Source: Flavobacterium sp. N502540
GTDB lineage: Bacteria; Bacteroidota; Bacteroidia; Flavobacteriales; Flavobacteriaceae
Direction of reading: 5' to 3'
Length of the DNA: 64,000 nt
Assembly: GCF_025947365.1 (NCBI RefSeq)
Contig: NZ_CP110012.1
Coordinates: forward strand, 1,364,001-1,428,000
This document shows positions 53,364 to 62,050 of the stretch, one piece after another. The translations under genes were made by a program, and so were the position numbers. Every line of letters begins with the position of its first letter. Positions within the stretch are counted from its first letter, which is position 1. Below the pieces are notes generated by a model. The model saw only the letters and a list, made by a program, of their open reading frames with translations. It made no database searches and was not told the origin of the DNA.

Positions 53364-54293
53364 TTGAAGCTCTTTCATTCTATAAACGATTTTCAGTCAA
53401 CCAAGAAAACAATTTTAACTCTTGGAACTTTTGACGGTGTACATATTGGACATAAAAAAATTCTGGAACGCATTACCCAAAACACTGAAAACGGAAAGTA
53501 TGAAAGTTTAGTGCTTACCTTTTTTCCTCATCCAAGAATGGTACTGCAGGAAAAATCAGAAATAAAGCTTTTAAATACCATCACTGAAAAGTCTAAGCTT
53601 CTGGAAGCAACCGGAATCGAAAATCTGGTCATTCATCCTTTTAACGAAAGTTTCTCCAGACTAACCGCAGAAGAGTTTGTACATTCCATTCTGGTAGATC
53701 AGTTTCATATTCAGAAAATAATTATTGGTCATGATCATCGCTTTGGCAGAAACAGAACGGCTAATATTGATGATTTAATCGCTTTCGGTCATGAATACGG
53801 TTTTGAAGTGGAGCAAATCTCCGCTCAGGAAATTCAGGACGTTTCTGTAAGTTCAACCAAAATCAGAAAAGCACTTAACGAAGGAAATATGTCTTTGGCA
53901 AATGATTATCTGGGCTATAACTACTTTTTATCCGGTGAAGTTGTTCAGGGAAAACAGTTAGGAAGAACTATTGGTTTTCCAACGGCTAACATCGAAATCA
54001 ATGATGAATATAAACTGATTCCGAAAGCCGGCGTATACGTTGTAAAAGCTTTGATCGACCAAAAGGAAGTTTCGGGAATGATGAACATTGGTTTTAATCC
54101 AACCGTTAATGGCCAAAAACAAACCATCGAAGTGAATCTTTTTGATTTTGATGCAGAAATTTATGGTAAAAAAATTGAGGTTTCTTTATTACAATACCTG
54201 AGGGAAGAACAAAAATTCGGTTCTGTCGATTTGTTAAAAGAACAATTGCATCAGGACAAAAAAAATGCTCTCGCATTTTTAAGTAAAGTGTAG
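53364..54293 (+). CDS. ribF: Bifunctional riboflavin kinase/FAD synthetase
   Basis: 309 aa from TTG 53364. The FAD synthetase half has GTFDGVHIGHKK near residues 22-33 and HDHRFGRN near 128. The riboflavin kinase half has GRTIGFPTANIE near 199 and the GVYVVKA strand. It turns riboflavin to FMN and then FAD. A TAAATTTG -7 box covers 53335-53342, which rules out the longer TTG start at 53340 inside it. The TTG at 53364 starts KLFHSINDF, like flavobacterial homologues. Confidence 0.93.
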   Translation: MKLFHSINDFQSTKKTILTLGTFDGVHIGHKKILERITQNTENGKYESLVLTFFPHPRMVLQEKSEIKLLNTITEKSKLLEATGIENLVIHPFNESFSRLTAEEFVHSILVDQFHIQKIIIGHDHRFGRNRTANIDDLIAFGHEYGFEVEQISAQEIQDVSVSSTKIRKALNEGNMSLANDYLGYNYFLSGEVVQGKQLGRTIGFPTANIEINDEYKLIPKAGVYVVKALIDQKEVSGMMNIGFNPTVNGQKQTIEVNLFDFDAEIYGKKIEVSLLQYLREEQKFGSVDLLKEQLHQDKKNALAFLSKV

Positions 54294-54590
54294 AATAGCT
54301 TTACTCGTTAGTTGAAATCACTGTAAACTTAGAGAAGGCATTTTCACTGGTTAAAAACACATCGTAAAAAGAGGTGAAAAAAAGTCATTTCTTCTCACCC
54401 TTCCTTATCCGGGCATTAATGCTTATACTTCCATTTGTAACCATAAAAAATTCATCGTTTCTTTTTTAGGATGATGTCGCCAGACATACTTTTTACCCTT
54501 TTTAAATCATCGTAGTTATTTTTTTAGTAAATTTGACATAGAACACTGTTTATCAAATATTTGCTATTAACTTCTTTAAAAATAACCATT

Positions 54591-55028
54591 ATGAAATTAC
54601 CTAAAGAAATTACCAACGGTTTTCTGATTTTCCTTGGAATCGGGATTTACTTTTTATTGATGAACGTATTAGGTTTAGCTCATTTATTCTATCTGCGAAC
54701 CCTAAATGTCTTTTTTATATTTTACGGCGTGAATAAAACCATGCGAATGAATCTTCACGAAGGAGAAACTAATTTTGTATCCAATGCAGTCTCGGCAATG
54801 GCTACCTCTGTAGTAGGTGTGGCTCTAAGTGTATTTGGACTGTTAGTTTACAGTTATGCGCGAGGTGGAGATGCTTATGTAAAAACGCTTTCGGAAACTT
54901 TTATGTTTGGCGGAAATCCTTCGGTACCAACGTATTGCATCTGCTTACTTTTTGAAGGAATCGCTTCATCAGTAATCGTAACACTGATGATGATGCTGTA
55001 CTGGAACAACAAATATGCAGCTGATTAA
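54591..55028 (+). CDS. Four-transmembrane hypothetical protein
   Basis: 145 aa from the ATG at 54591, with four hydrophobic segments (about 9-27, 32-48, 65-90 and 113-140) and a short linker GGDAYVKTLSETFMFGG. No family recognised. A TAAATTTG -7 box is at 54528-54535. The 297-bp gap before it shows only a weak GGTGA/TCACC stem near 54375-54404. Confidence 0.72.
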   Translation: MKLPKEITNGFLIFLGIGIYFLLMNVLGLAHLFYLRTLNVFFIFYGVNKTMRMNLHEGETNFVSNAVSAMATSVVGVALSVFGLLVYSYARGGDAYVKTLSETFMFGGNPSVPTYCICLLFEGIASSVIVTLMMMLYWNNKYAAD

Positions 55029-55147
55029 TTTTTCAAAATAAATCAAACTAAATAGCACTCTAAAATCATAAAAAATTAAAATTATATGATTTTAGAGTGT
55101 TTCTTTTTTGAAAATAGCTGTCAAATATTCATTTACAGGATTGGGCA

Positions 55148-55178
55148 TTGGTTGATTGGAACTATTTAACTACTTTTG
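55148..55178 (+). promoter_or_regulatory. Promoter of bioB
   Basis: TTG (55148-55150), a 20-bp spacer and TACTTTTG (55171-55178), 21 bp before the ATG at 55200. Both match the flavobacterial consensus, and this excludes the TTG start at 55176 inside the box. Confidence 0.72.
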
Positions 55179-55199
55179 GAGCATCAAAAAACTGCATCA

Positions 55200-56288
55200 A
55201 TGAGCATTACAAAACACAATTGGACAAAAGACGAAATAATTGCCATATATAATAAACCTATGATGGACTTGCTGTATGAAGCAGCAACAATTCACAGGCA
55301 AAAACATGATCCTAACGTAGTTCAGGTATCTACTTTACTTTCAATCAAAACCGGAGGCTGTCCGGAAGACTGTGGGTATTGCCCACAAGCTGCACGTTAT
55401 AACACGGGTGTTGAAGGAAACGACTTAATGAGTGTTAGCCAGGTTAAAGCACAGGCTTTACGTGCAAAATCCAGCGGATCATCACGTGTATGTATGGGAG
55501 CTGCCTGGAGAAATGTGAAAGATGGTGAAGAATTCGACCAGGTTTTAGAGATGGTTCGTACCATTAATAAACTTGACATGGAGGTTTGCTGTACCTTAGG
55601 TATGATTACCGAAAATCAGGCGCAGCGTTTGGCTGAGGCAGGTTTATATGCTTACAACCACAATTTAGATACTTCTGAAGAATATTATAAAGATGTTATT
55701 TCAACCCGTGGTTTCGAAGACCGTTTGCAAACTATCGAAAATGTTCGTAAAACGAATGTTACAGTTTGCAGTGGAGGAATCATTGGAATGGGAGAAAGTA
55801 TCGAAGACAGGGCCGGAATGCTTGTAGCGCTTTCTACTTTAAACCCTCAACCGGAATCTGTGCCTATTAATGCACTCGTAGCTGTTGAAGGAACTCCTAT
55901 GGAAGAAGAGAAACCGGTTGAAATCTGGGAAATGATCCGTATGGTTGCTACAACAAGAATTGTAATGCCCGATACGCAGGTTCGTCTATCAGCAGGAAGA
56001 ACTAACATGAGCCGTGAAGGTCAGGCAATGTGCTTTTTTGCAGGTGCCAATTCTATTTTTGCAGGTGATAAACTGCTTACGACACCAAACCCTGATGTTC
56101 ATGAAGACATGAAAATGTTTGAAATGTTAGGATTGAATCCGCAAAAGCCATTTACAAAAGTTTCGCAGCCCAAAACAGTTGAAGCAGCTGATTCGCAGTT
56201 TGTTCCTTTAGGAGAAAAACCAAAATGGTCAAGACCGGGACACACTATTGAAAGAAATCTTGAAGCTACGGCCAAATCAAAAATTTAA
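55200..56288 (+). CDS. bioB: Biotin synthase
   Basis: 362 aa radical SAM enzyme that inserts sulfur into dethiobiotin. The CxxxCxxC cluster is GGCPEDCGYCPQ near residue 50-61, followed by GAAWRN and the second-cluster cysteines near residues 88 and 120 region. YNHNLDTSEEYY and RLSAGRTNMSREGQ are family signatures. Start chosen at ATG 55200 because the promoter -7 box covers the earlier TTG. No other bio genes are adjacent. Confidence 0.96.
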   Translation: MSITKHNWTKDEIIAIYNKPMMDLLYEAATIHRQKHDPNVVQVSTLLSIKTGGCPEDCGYCPQAARYNTGVEGNDLMSVSQVKAQALRAKSSGSSRVCMGAAWRNVKDGEEFDQVLEMVRTINKLDMEVCCTLGMITENQAQRLAEAGLYAYNHNLDTSEEYYKDVISTRGFEDRLQTIENVRKTNVTVCSGGIIGMGESIEDRAGMLVALSTLNPQPESVPINALVAVEGTPMEEEKPVEIWEMIRMVATTRIVMPDTQVRLSAGRTNMSREGQAMCFFAGANSIFAGDKLLTTPNPDVHEDMKMFEMLGLNPQKPFTKVSQPKTVEAADSQFVPLGEKPKWSRPGHTIERNLEATAKSKI

Positions 56289-56369
56289 GAAAAAGAGTTC
56301 ATAAATCTCGATAAATATTTTTAAATTGCTTATAACATGTGTTATAAGCAATTTTTTTATTTAATAGAG

Positions 56370-57236
56370 ATGAAGTTAAAACAAATCGAAAGGGTAAAAA
56401 AAATCTCGAAGGCTGATTTTATTTCCCAGTATGTAAAAAATCAAATTCCTGTTGTTGTTGAAGAATTGACCGAAGACTGGCCAGCTTATCACAAATGGAA
56501 ATTATCTTATATCAACGAAATTGCCGGAAATACTATCGTTCCTCTATACGATGACAGACCTGTAAATCACGAAGATGGTTTTAACGAAGCGCATACGACT
56601 ATGAAAATGAGTGATTACATTCATCTTCTGGAATCAAAACCAACCAATTACCGCATTTTTCTTTATAATCTGATGAAAGAAGTCCCACTATTAAAAGAAG
56701 ACTTTTTATGGCCGGATATTGGTTTAAATTTGGTGAAACAAATGCCAATGCTATTTTTTGGCGGAGAAAATGCGCGGGTATTCATGCATTATGACATTGA
56801 CTATTCCAATATTTTACATTTTCATTTTCACGGAGAAAAACAGTGCATGCTTTTTGCTCCCGATCAATCCAAATACATGTACAAGGTACCACATGCGTTA
56901 ATTTCAAGAGAAGACATTGATTTTGACAACCCCGATTATGAAAAATTCCCCGCTCTTAAAAATGCACAGGGATTTATCACTAATTTAAAACATGGCGAAA
57001 TGCTGTACATGCCTGAAGGATACTGGCATTACATGAAGTATTTAACCCCGGGATTTTCAATGAGTCTGAGAGCTTTTCCTAAAAATATTACAAACCTGTC
57101 AAAAGCCTTTTACAATGTTTTTATTATGCGCTATTTTGATATCATGATGCGTAAATTCAAAGGTCAAAAATGGATTGACTATAAAAATGAAAAAGCCATA
57201 CGGAATACCAATGAAAATCTGCAAAAAACCATTTAA
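56370..57236 (+). CDS. Cupin-like/JmjC-type Fe(II), 2-oxoglutarate oxygenase-like protein
   Basis: 288 aa. The Cupin_8/JmjC pattern is present: a substrate-binding N-terminal region with WPAYHKW, the HxD iron motif in FMHYDIDYSNILHFHFHGEKQ, and a distal His in EGYWHYMKYLTPGFSMSLR. Such enzymes hydroxylate proteins or tRNA; the target is unknown. An upstream start at 56337 would add 11 residues, but the ATG at 56370 is preferred. It follows bioB by 81 bp on the same strand. Confidence 0.85.
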   Translation: MKLKQIERVKKISKADFISQYVKNQIPVVVEELTEDWPAYHKWKLSYINEIAGNTIVPLYDDRPVNHEDGFNEAHTTMKMSDYIHLLESKPTNYRIFLYNLMKEVPLLKEDFLWPDIGLNLVKQMPMLFFGGENARVFMHYDIDYSNILHFHFHGEKQCMLFAPDQSKYMYKVPHALISREDIDFDNPDYEKFPALKNAQGFITNLKHGEMLYMPEGYWHYMKYLTPGFSMSLRAFPKNITNLSKAFYNVFIMRYFDIMMRKFKGQKWIDYKNEKAIRNTNENLQKTI

Positions 57237-57253
57237 GACTACCCTCGTAATTC

Positions 57254-60200
57254 CTAAAAAGCTATTTTTCGTGTTCCCGTAGCATCATTTTCCAAAATCA
57301 CTTTTACCAATACCATCTGGTTTCCTAACGCTAAATTTTGTATTTGAAACTCTTTGTTGCCAATTTTGCTTTTGCTGTAAAGCAGTTTTCCAGACACATC
57401 ATAAACAAAAACGTCTTTAAGCTGTTCTTTTGACGACACATTTATTATTCTATTTTTAACAGAAACAACGATAGCATTCCTGGTGTTTTCAAAATCGTCA
57501 ACACCTAATGTTTTTCTGGTATAACGCAACACCAATCGATCTAAGAAAGTTCCGACTTCTGTTGTAAAAGTATAGTTACTTTGTTTTAAATTATGAATCT
57601 CTCCAGTTGTTTTATCTTCGATATAAATAGCCTGTTCACTCATATTATCATCTACCTCATCAATTGAGATAGTAAAATCACCCGCGATTGTCGTACGATA
57701 TCCTAAGGGAACAAGGTCCGTATCTACAAAAGGCAAAGCTCTACCCTGAATGACATAATTGTTTCCGTTTGCTACGCTGTAAAAATCGAGATAAGGATTT
57801 GCATTAAAACTAATTCCGTCATAATTACTATCATATTCATTAGTCGCTCCCTCTACATATCCTACCAGCAACTGTTTGAAAGCCCCTGAAGTATTGGTCA
57901 TGTTTAACCAGATGCGTTTTTTTACCAAAGTAGTTTCCTTTGATGCACTTTCAGATTTAAAAAACTGATTGTTATTGGCGCCGCCTAATCGCATTGAATT
58001 GTTAAATTGTACTTTTCCTGCACCTACTGTGGTCACAAAAAACGATTGTCCGGCTGCTATTTTACCCGTTGGCTTAATTCCATTATCATTTGCCGGAATA
58101 TCACTATGCAACGGATCTGATTTCGCCGAAACGCCTCCACTTAAATTATAAGAAGCATAATCATCGGCTGTGTACTGATTTGTATATGTTAGTTTTACAG
58201 GTGTATTGTGCGTCCAAAAATAAATTGTCCCCCCTAGTATACTATTTGTACTTATAAGTGCATCAGCATTTAAAGCAGATGGATAAGGATTTCCTATCAA
58301 ATAACTTTTTCCCGAACTCAAAGATTCTCCTTCCAGACTTCCATTATTCGGAACTCCTGAAAAAATTCCTGTGAAGGCTGCTTTAACTGTATTGGAATAA
58401 GTCTCGGGACCGCGAATAATATACCCCTTACCTACTACCATATTAGTTGTTCTGTCGGTAGATACCCATTGCGTACCATCGAACCCAAAATACTTTGTTG
58501 GCGATGTTCCCGACGAAAGATCGATTAATCTTTGGGGGCTTACGGGAGTAGACCAATACAGATAATCCTTTTTTAGAATTCCCGGACTTGTTCTCTCGTA
58601 CGAAATATTTCCAGAATTAACTGCATTATTTACCTGAACCAGACTAGAACTCGTTTTGAAAGTCAAAGTTGTTCCCGGCGCCGAATCCACAATTAATGCA
58701 TTCCTAACCGTTAAAGTATTTGATGTATTTATGGTTACATTTTTTCCTGCATTTATTGTACAGCCACAGCTATTCACATCTCCGGACGAAGAAAAATCAT
58801 CTGCAAAAACAATATTCTGGCTTACTGTTGGTGTCCCAAGCGACCATCCCCCAGCTATTGTATACGTATTCGTTGCTAAAGCATTTACGACAATACTCGA
58901 CAATGGCAAAGAAGCACAGGTGCCCGGATATTGTACCGTAAAATTATAAGTACCGGGAGCCAGACCTGTGATGGTATATTTAGTCCAATCGGCACCTATA
59001 CCTCCTGAATAAGTATTTGAAAACGTGCCTGTTTGAGTAATCGTATAATCGTTTCTGTTCGGTAAATTCTTTAAGACCACAGTACCTGTCAGAACATCAC
59101 AGGTGGGTTGCACCACCGGATCATTAAGTGGTGTCCCCGGCAGAATAGCCGTCGTTATATTTTGTACCGTCGCAGTACCGGTAGCACTGGTTCCACATCC
59201 ATTTTTTGATCTAAGTCTGTAATAATAGGTTGTACTTGCAGTCAGTCCGGTCACTGTATAGGTCGTCACATTTCCGATATCAAGGGCATTATATCCTGAT
59301 ACAGTACTTGCAAATGTATTCACAAGAGAGACATCTAATAAATAACTCACTGCGTTGGCTTCTGCACTCCAGTTCGCCGTAAATGCAGTACAAGAAGTAT
59401 TAGTAGCTGCCTGCAACACAACATTCCCCGGAGAAACGGCAGGTTTGTAAGTTATCGTATTGGAATAAGCACTCAGACAGGTACCGCTAAATGCCCGAAC
59501 TCTGTAATAATAAGTAGTCGCATTGCTTAAACCTGTAATATTTACCGTTAAAACATTCCCCACATTCAAACCATTGTAACTTCCAACAAAGCTTCCAAAA
59601 TTAATATCTGTAGAAAGATCCAGTGTGTAATAAGTCGATCCTGAAACAACCTGCCAATTTGCTGTAATCTGGGTACAGGTTGCTCCGCTTCCTGCCAAAG
59701 CAACAGGAGCTGTTCCGGATGACGTTACATTTACCGAAGCAGTATTATTTGCACTTATGGTTGAAGCACAATTATCGGCAGAATTACCACTTGTTCCGGA
59801 AGTTAAAGATGTAACTGTTAAACTTTTACTCCCTAAAGCTGAAAATCCGGGAGCTGTAAAAGCACCGGTTCCACTTGTACTTACGGTCATACTTACCGGT
59901 GTCTGAGTTACTCCGTCTACCTGATAAGCAACACTATAGGTCCCTACCGGTAAACTACCATTTAGGGTTATCGTTGACGATGTTCCGGTACAAATATTTA
60001 CGGTTGAGGCTGATGTACTTGTCAGACTATAAGTCGGACAGGTATAAACAATCACAACTTTTCCGGTTCCTCCGGCTCCCCCTGCTGAAGCCGAGCCTAA
60101 AAGTGCCGATTTTCCTCCGCTACCTCCTCCTCCGGGTTGAGTTCCCGCATTACCATTACTATTGGCTAGTAAACCTGTAATACTAGCACCTCCTGCCCCT

Positions 60201-60751
60201 CCGACATCTGATCCGCTTGTACCTCCGGCTCCTCCGGCTCCGGTTACAGCCGGTAAAAGGGTCTCACCAGCCCCACCGTTCACTCCGTCGACTTTAGTGG
60301 CTCCTGTAGACCCTGAAGCTAATCCTCCGGCACCTCCTGCCGGATTGGTGACTGTACCATTATTGACAGCCCCTCCATTTCCTGCCAATGCAATTAAATA
60401 ACCTGTAATCGATGAATTATCTCCTGCACCTCCATTACCTGACAAAACTCCCGCACCTCCTTTACCAACTGTAATTGAAAGGGTTGTTTGAATGGAGATG
60501 TTCATAGAATAAGTACCTCCTGCAAAAGCTCCTCCTCCTCCTCCTCCGGCGGCTCTCTGTAAACTCAGACCCGGAACAGTTGAGCCACCTCCGGCTCCAC
60601 CGCCTCCCCAGGCACTCATAGTTACTGATGACACACCTGCAGGAACATAAAAACTATTTGTTCCAACACTTGAAAAAGAGACTGTTTTAGTCTGTGCATA
60701 AAAAAATAAAGGCAATGCAAATAACTGAAGTGTAAGTAAATATTTTCTCAT
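57254..60751 (-). CDS. Large T9SS cargo protein with glycine-rich and fibronectin-like domains
   Basis: 1165 aa. Signal peptide (cleavage after FYAQ), a glycine-rich domain (about 45-235, many GGAGG runs), two fibronectin-III-like domains (about 350-535), a structured region, then a conserved approximately 460-residue module and a T9SS sorting domain ending VLENDATGTRKIAF. The module includes a cysteine-rich segment near residue 655 (NSCGCTINAG) and long beta-rich stretches. It is a likely surface or secreted adhesin-like protein. A very similar module occurs in the truncated gene at 62051, so the two are paralogues. Confidence 0.88.
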   Translation of the reverse strand: MRKYLLTLQLFALPLFFYAQTKTVSFSSVGTNSFYVPAGVSSVTMSAWGGGGAGGGSTVPGLSLQRAAGGGGGGAFAGGTYSMNISIQTTLSITVGKGGAGVLSGNGGAGDNSSITGYLIALAGNGGAVNNGTVTNPAGGAGGLASGSTGATKVDGVNGGAGETLLPAVTGAGGAGGTSGSDVGGAGGASITGLLANSNGNAGTQPGGGGSGGKSALLGSASAGGAGGTGKVVIVYTCPTYSLTSTSASTVNICTGTSSTITLNGSLPVGTYSVAYQVDGVTQTPVSMTVSTSGTGAFTAPGFSALGSKSLTVTSLTSGTSGNSADNCASTISANNTASVNVTSSGTAPVALAGSGATCTQITANWQVVSGSTYYTLDLSTDINFGSFVGSYNGLNVGNVLTVNITGLSNATTYYYRVRAFSGTCLSAYSNTITYKPAVSPGNVVLQAATNTSCTAFTANWSAEANAVSYLLDVSLVNTFASTVSGYNALDIGNVTTYTVTGLTASTTYYYRLRSKNGCGTSATGTATVQNITTAILPGTPLNDPVVQPTCDVLTGTVVLKNLPNRNDYTITQTGTFSNTYSGGIGADWTKYTITGLAPGTYNFTVQYPGTCASLPLSSIVVNALATNTYTIAGGWSLGTPTVSQNIVFADDFSSSGDVNSCGCTINAGKNVTINTSNTLTVRNALIVDSAPGTTLTFKTSSSLVQVNNAVNSGNISYERTSPGILKKDYLYWSTPVSPQRLIDLSSGTSPTKYFGFDGTQWVSTDRTTNMVVGKGYIIRGPETYSNTVKAAFTGIFSGVPNNGSLEGESLSSGKSYLIGNPYPSALNADALISTNSILGGTIYFWTHNTPVKLTYTNQYTADDYASYNLSGGVSAKSDPLHSDIPANDNGIKPTGKIAAGQSFFVTTVGAGKVQFNNSMRLGGANNNQFFKSESASKETTLVKKRIWLNMTNTSGAFKQLLVGYVEGATNEYDSNYDGISFNANPYLDFYSVANGNNYVIQGRALPFVDTDLVPLGYRTTIAGDFTISIDEVDDNMSEQAIYIEDKTTGEIHNLKQSNYTFTTEVGTFLDRLVLRYTRKTLGVDDFENTRNAIVVSVKNRIINVSSKEQLKDVFVYDVSGKLLYSKSKIGNKEFQIQNLALGNQMVLVKVILENDATGTRKIAF

Positions 60752-61229
60752 CGTGGTATTTTTTAATATTTAAAAACATAACTTCTCAATCAGACAAGAA
60801 TCTGATTGAAGTAATTTCTAAATACCTCAAAAAATAAAACGCCGAAACAGGATAGATTAATCCTGACAGTACAAGTAAGATGTTGAATTAAAAAGTACTT
60901 TTTGTTTCATTTAACTGGGGCATTTAAATTCGCAATCAGTATTTTAGGCAAGTAAAGGGAATAGAGTAAAGACACTCTATTCTATAAGCTTCAATAGGAA
61001 ATGATAAAAATTAACTTAACAGGCTTTTAAGTATTTCAATCGTAAAGCAGCAACAAGGTACGATTTTATTTACATTCAAACTAAATATTTTTGATTTAAT
61101 TGTGAGAATTTAACACTTATAACTTTTTCAAGACACTTATAAACAGCATTTTGTCAATAAACATCGCGGTTCATACTCCAAATATTATATTAAAAAGATC
61201 ATAAACAATTACTTCTTTTAGACAGGTAT
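60752..61229. other. Gene-free gap between T9SS genes
   Basis: 478 bp with no plausible gene. AATCAGA (60788-60794) and TCTGATT (60801-60807) form a small palindrome close to the T9SS gene start. The word TAGAGTAAAGA is at 60962-60972, followed by ACTCTATTCTATAAG, as at 33901 and 39814. No promoter was certain. Confidence 0.5.
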
Positions 61230-61874
61230 TTAAAGTAAAATCTTCCTTGTCACTATTTTCCCGTTTCCAAGTATAACTTTTACAATTAAAATCTGATGGT
61301 TTGAATTGAATTTTGGAAGTTGAAATTCTAAGTTCTCAAGATTTTCTTTTCGATACATTTGTTTGCCTAAAATATCAAAAACGGTTATTTGACTGATTAG
61401 TTCCTGAGTTGAGATTACTTTAATAATTCTATCCTCTACTGAAATGAATACCTCCGGATTCTTCTCCGAAAAACTGTTGCTTACTAAAGCTTCATCAATA
61501 CAAGACAGCGCAAAACGTTCCTTAAAAGTTTCCCGGTCAATAGAAAATAGATAAAGTCCCTGTTTTGAATGGTTCTCTATTTTTAATTTTTCGTCTTTTA
61601 GAAATACGACCTTATTAAAACCAATTCCATTTACAAAATCATTTTCTGTACTGCCATGCAAATCCAAACCGATTAAATATCGACATAAAGTTTGATTGAG
61701 GTTTAACGTACCGCTTTTTTTATCGGATTGTAAAAATTCCCTTCGCACTATATTGCTTTTCTTTCCGTAATCAATCGTGCTGAAAAAAACAGCCGCTTTC
61801 CCTTGTTCCGCGTAAAGCCACGGACTATGAAAATAGCTCGTCAAAATCAGAAAAAAAAGCACTTTTTTTATCAA
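61230..61874 (-). CDS. Small exported protein with T9SS-type sorting tail
   Basis: 214 aa. A hydrophobic N-terminus (FFLILTSYFHSPWLYA) serves as signal. The C-terminal 80 residues (VFISVEDRIIKVISTQELISQITVFDILGKQMYR, ending IVTRKILL) match the sorting-domain pattern of the neighbouring large T9SS proteins, but here almost no cargo domain precedes it (about 105 residues). It starts with TTG. It may be a reduced cargo or a fragment of an ancestral large protein, and lies between two such genes. Confidence 0.72.
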   Translation of the reverse strand: MIKKVLFFLILTSYFHSPWLYAEQGKAAVFFSTIDYGKKSNIVRREFLQSDKKSGTLNLNQTLCRYLIGLDLHGSTENDFVNGIGFNKVVFLKDEKLKIENHSKQGLYLFSIDRETFKERFALSCIDEALVSNSFSEKNPEVFISVEDRIIKVISTQELISQITVFDILGKQMYRKENLENLEFQLPKFNSNHQILIVKVILGNGKIVTRKILL

Positions 61875-62050
61875 AGTTGAAAATTAAGACGGTTACTTTT
61901 AACAAGAATTAACACAAAAATAGACACTCTTTATGAAATCTACAATCACCAATTTTGGTGATTTTTCAAACACACTATTCTCTTAAATACAAAAAAATCT
62001 ACTGCGAAAAACGGAATGGATTCTTTTTGAATGAACTCTTATTTTAAAAT

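Noticed and set aside
60162..60401. Proline-rich ORF antisense to the glycine-rich domain
   Set aside because: It is the complement of glycine codons in a well-supported T9SS protein and has no start context.
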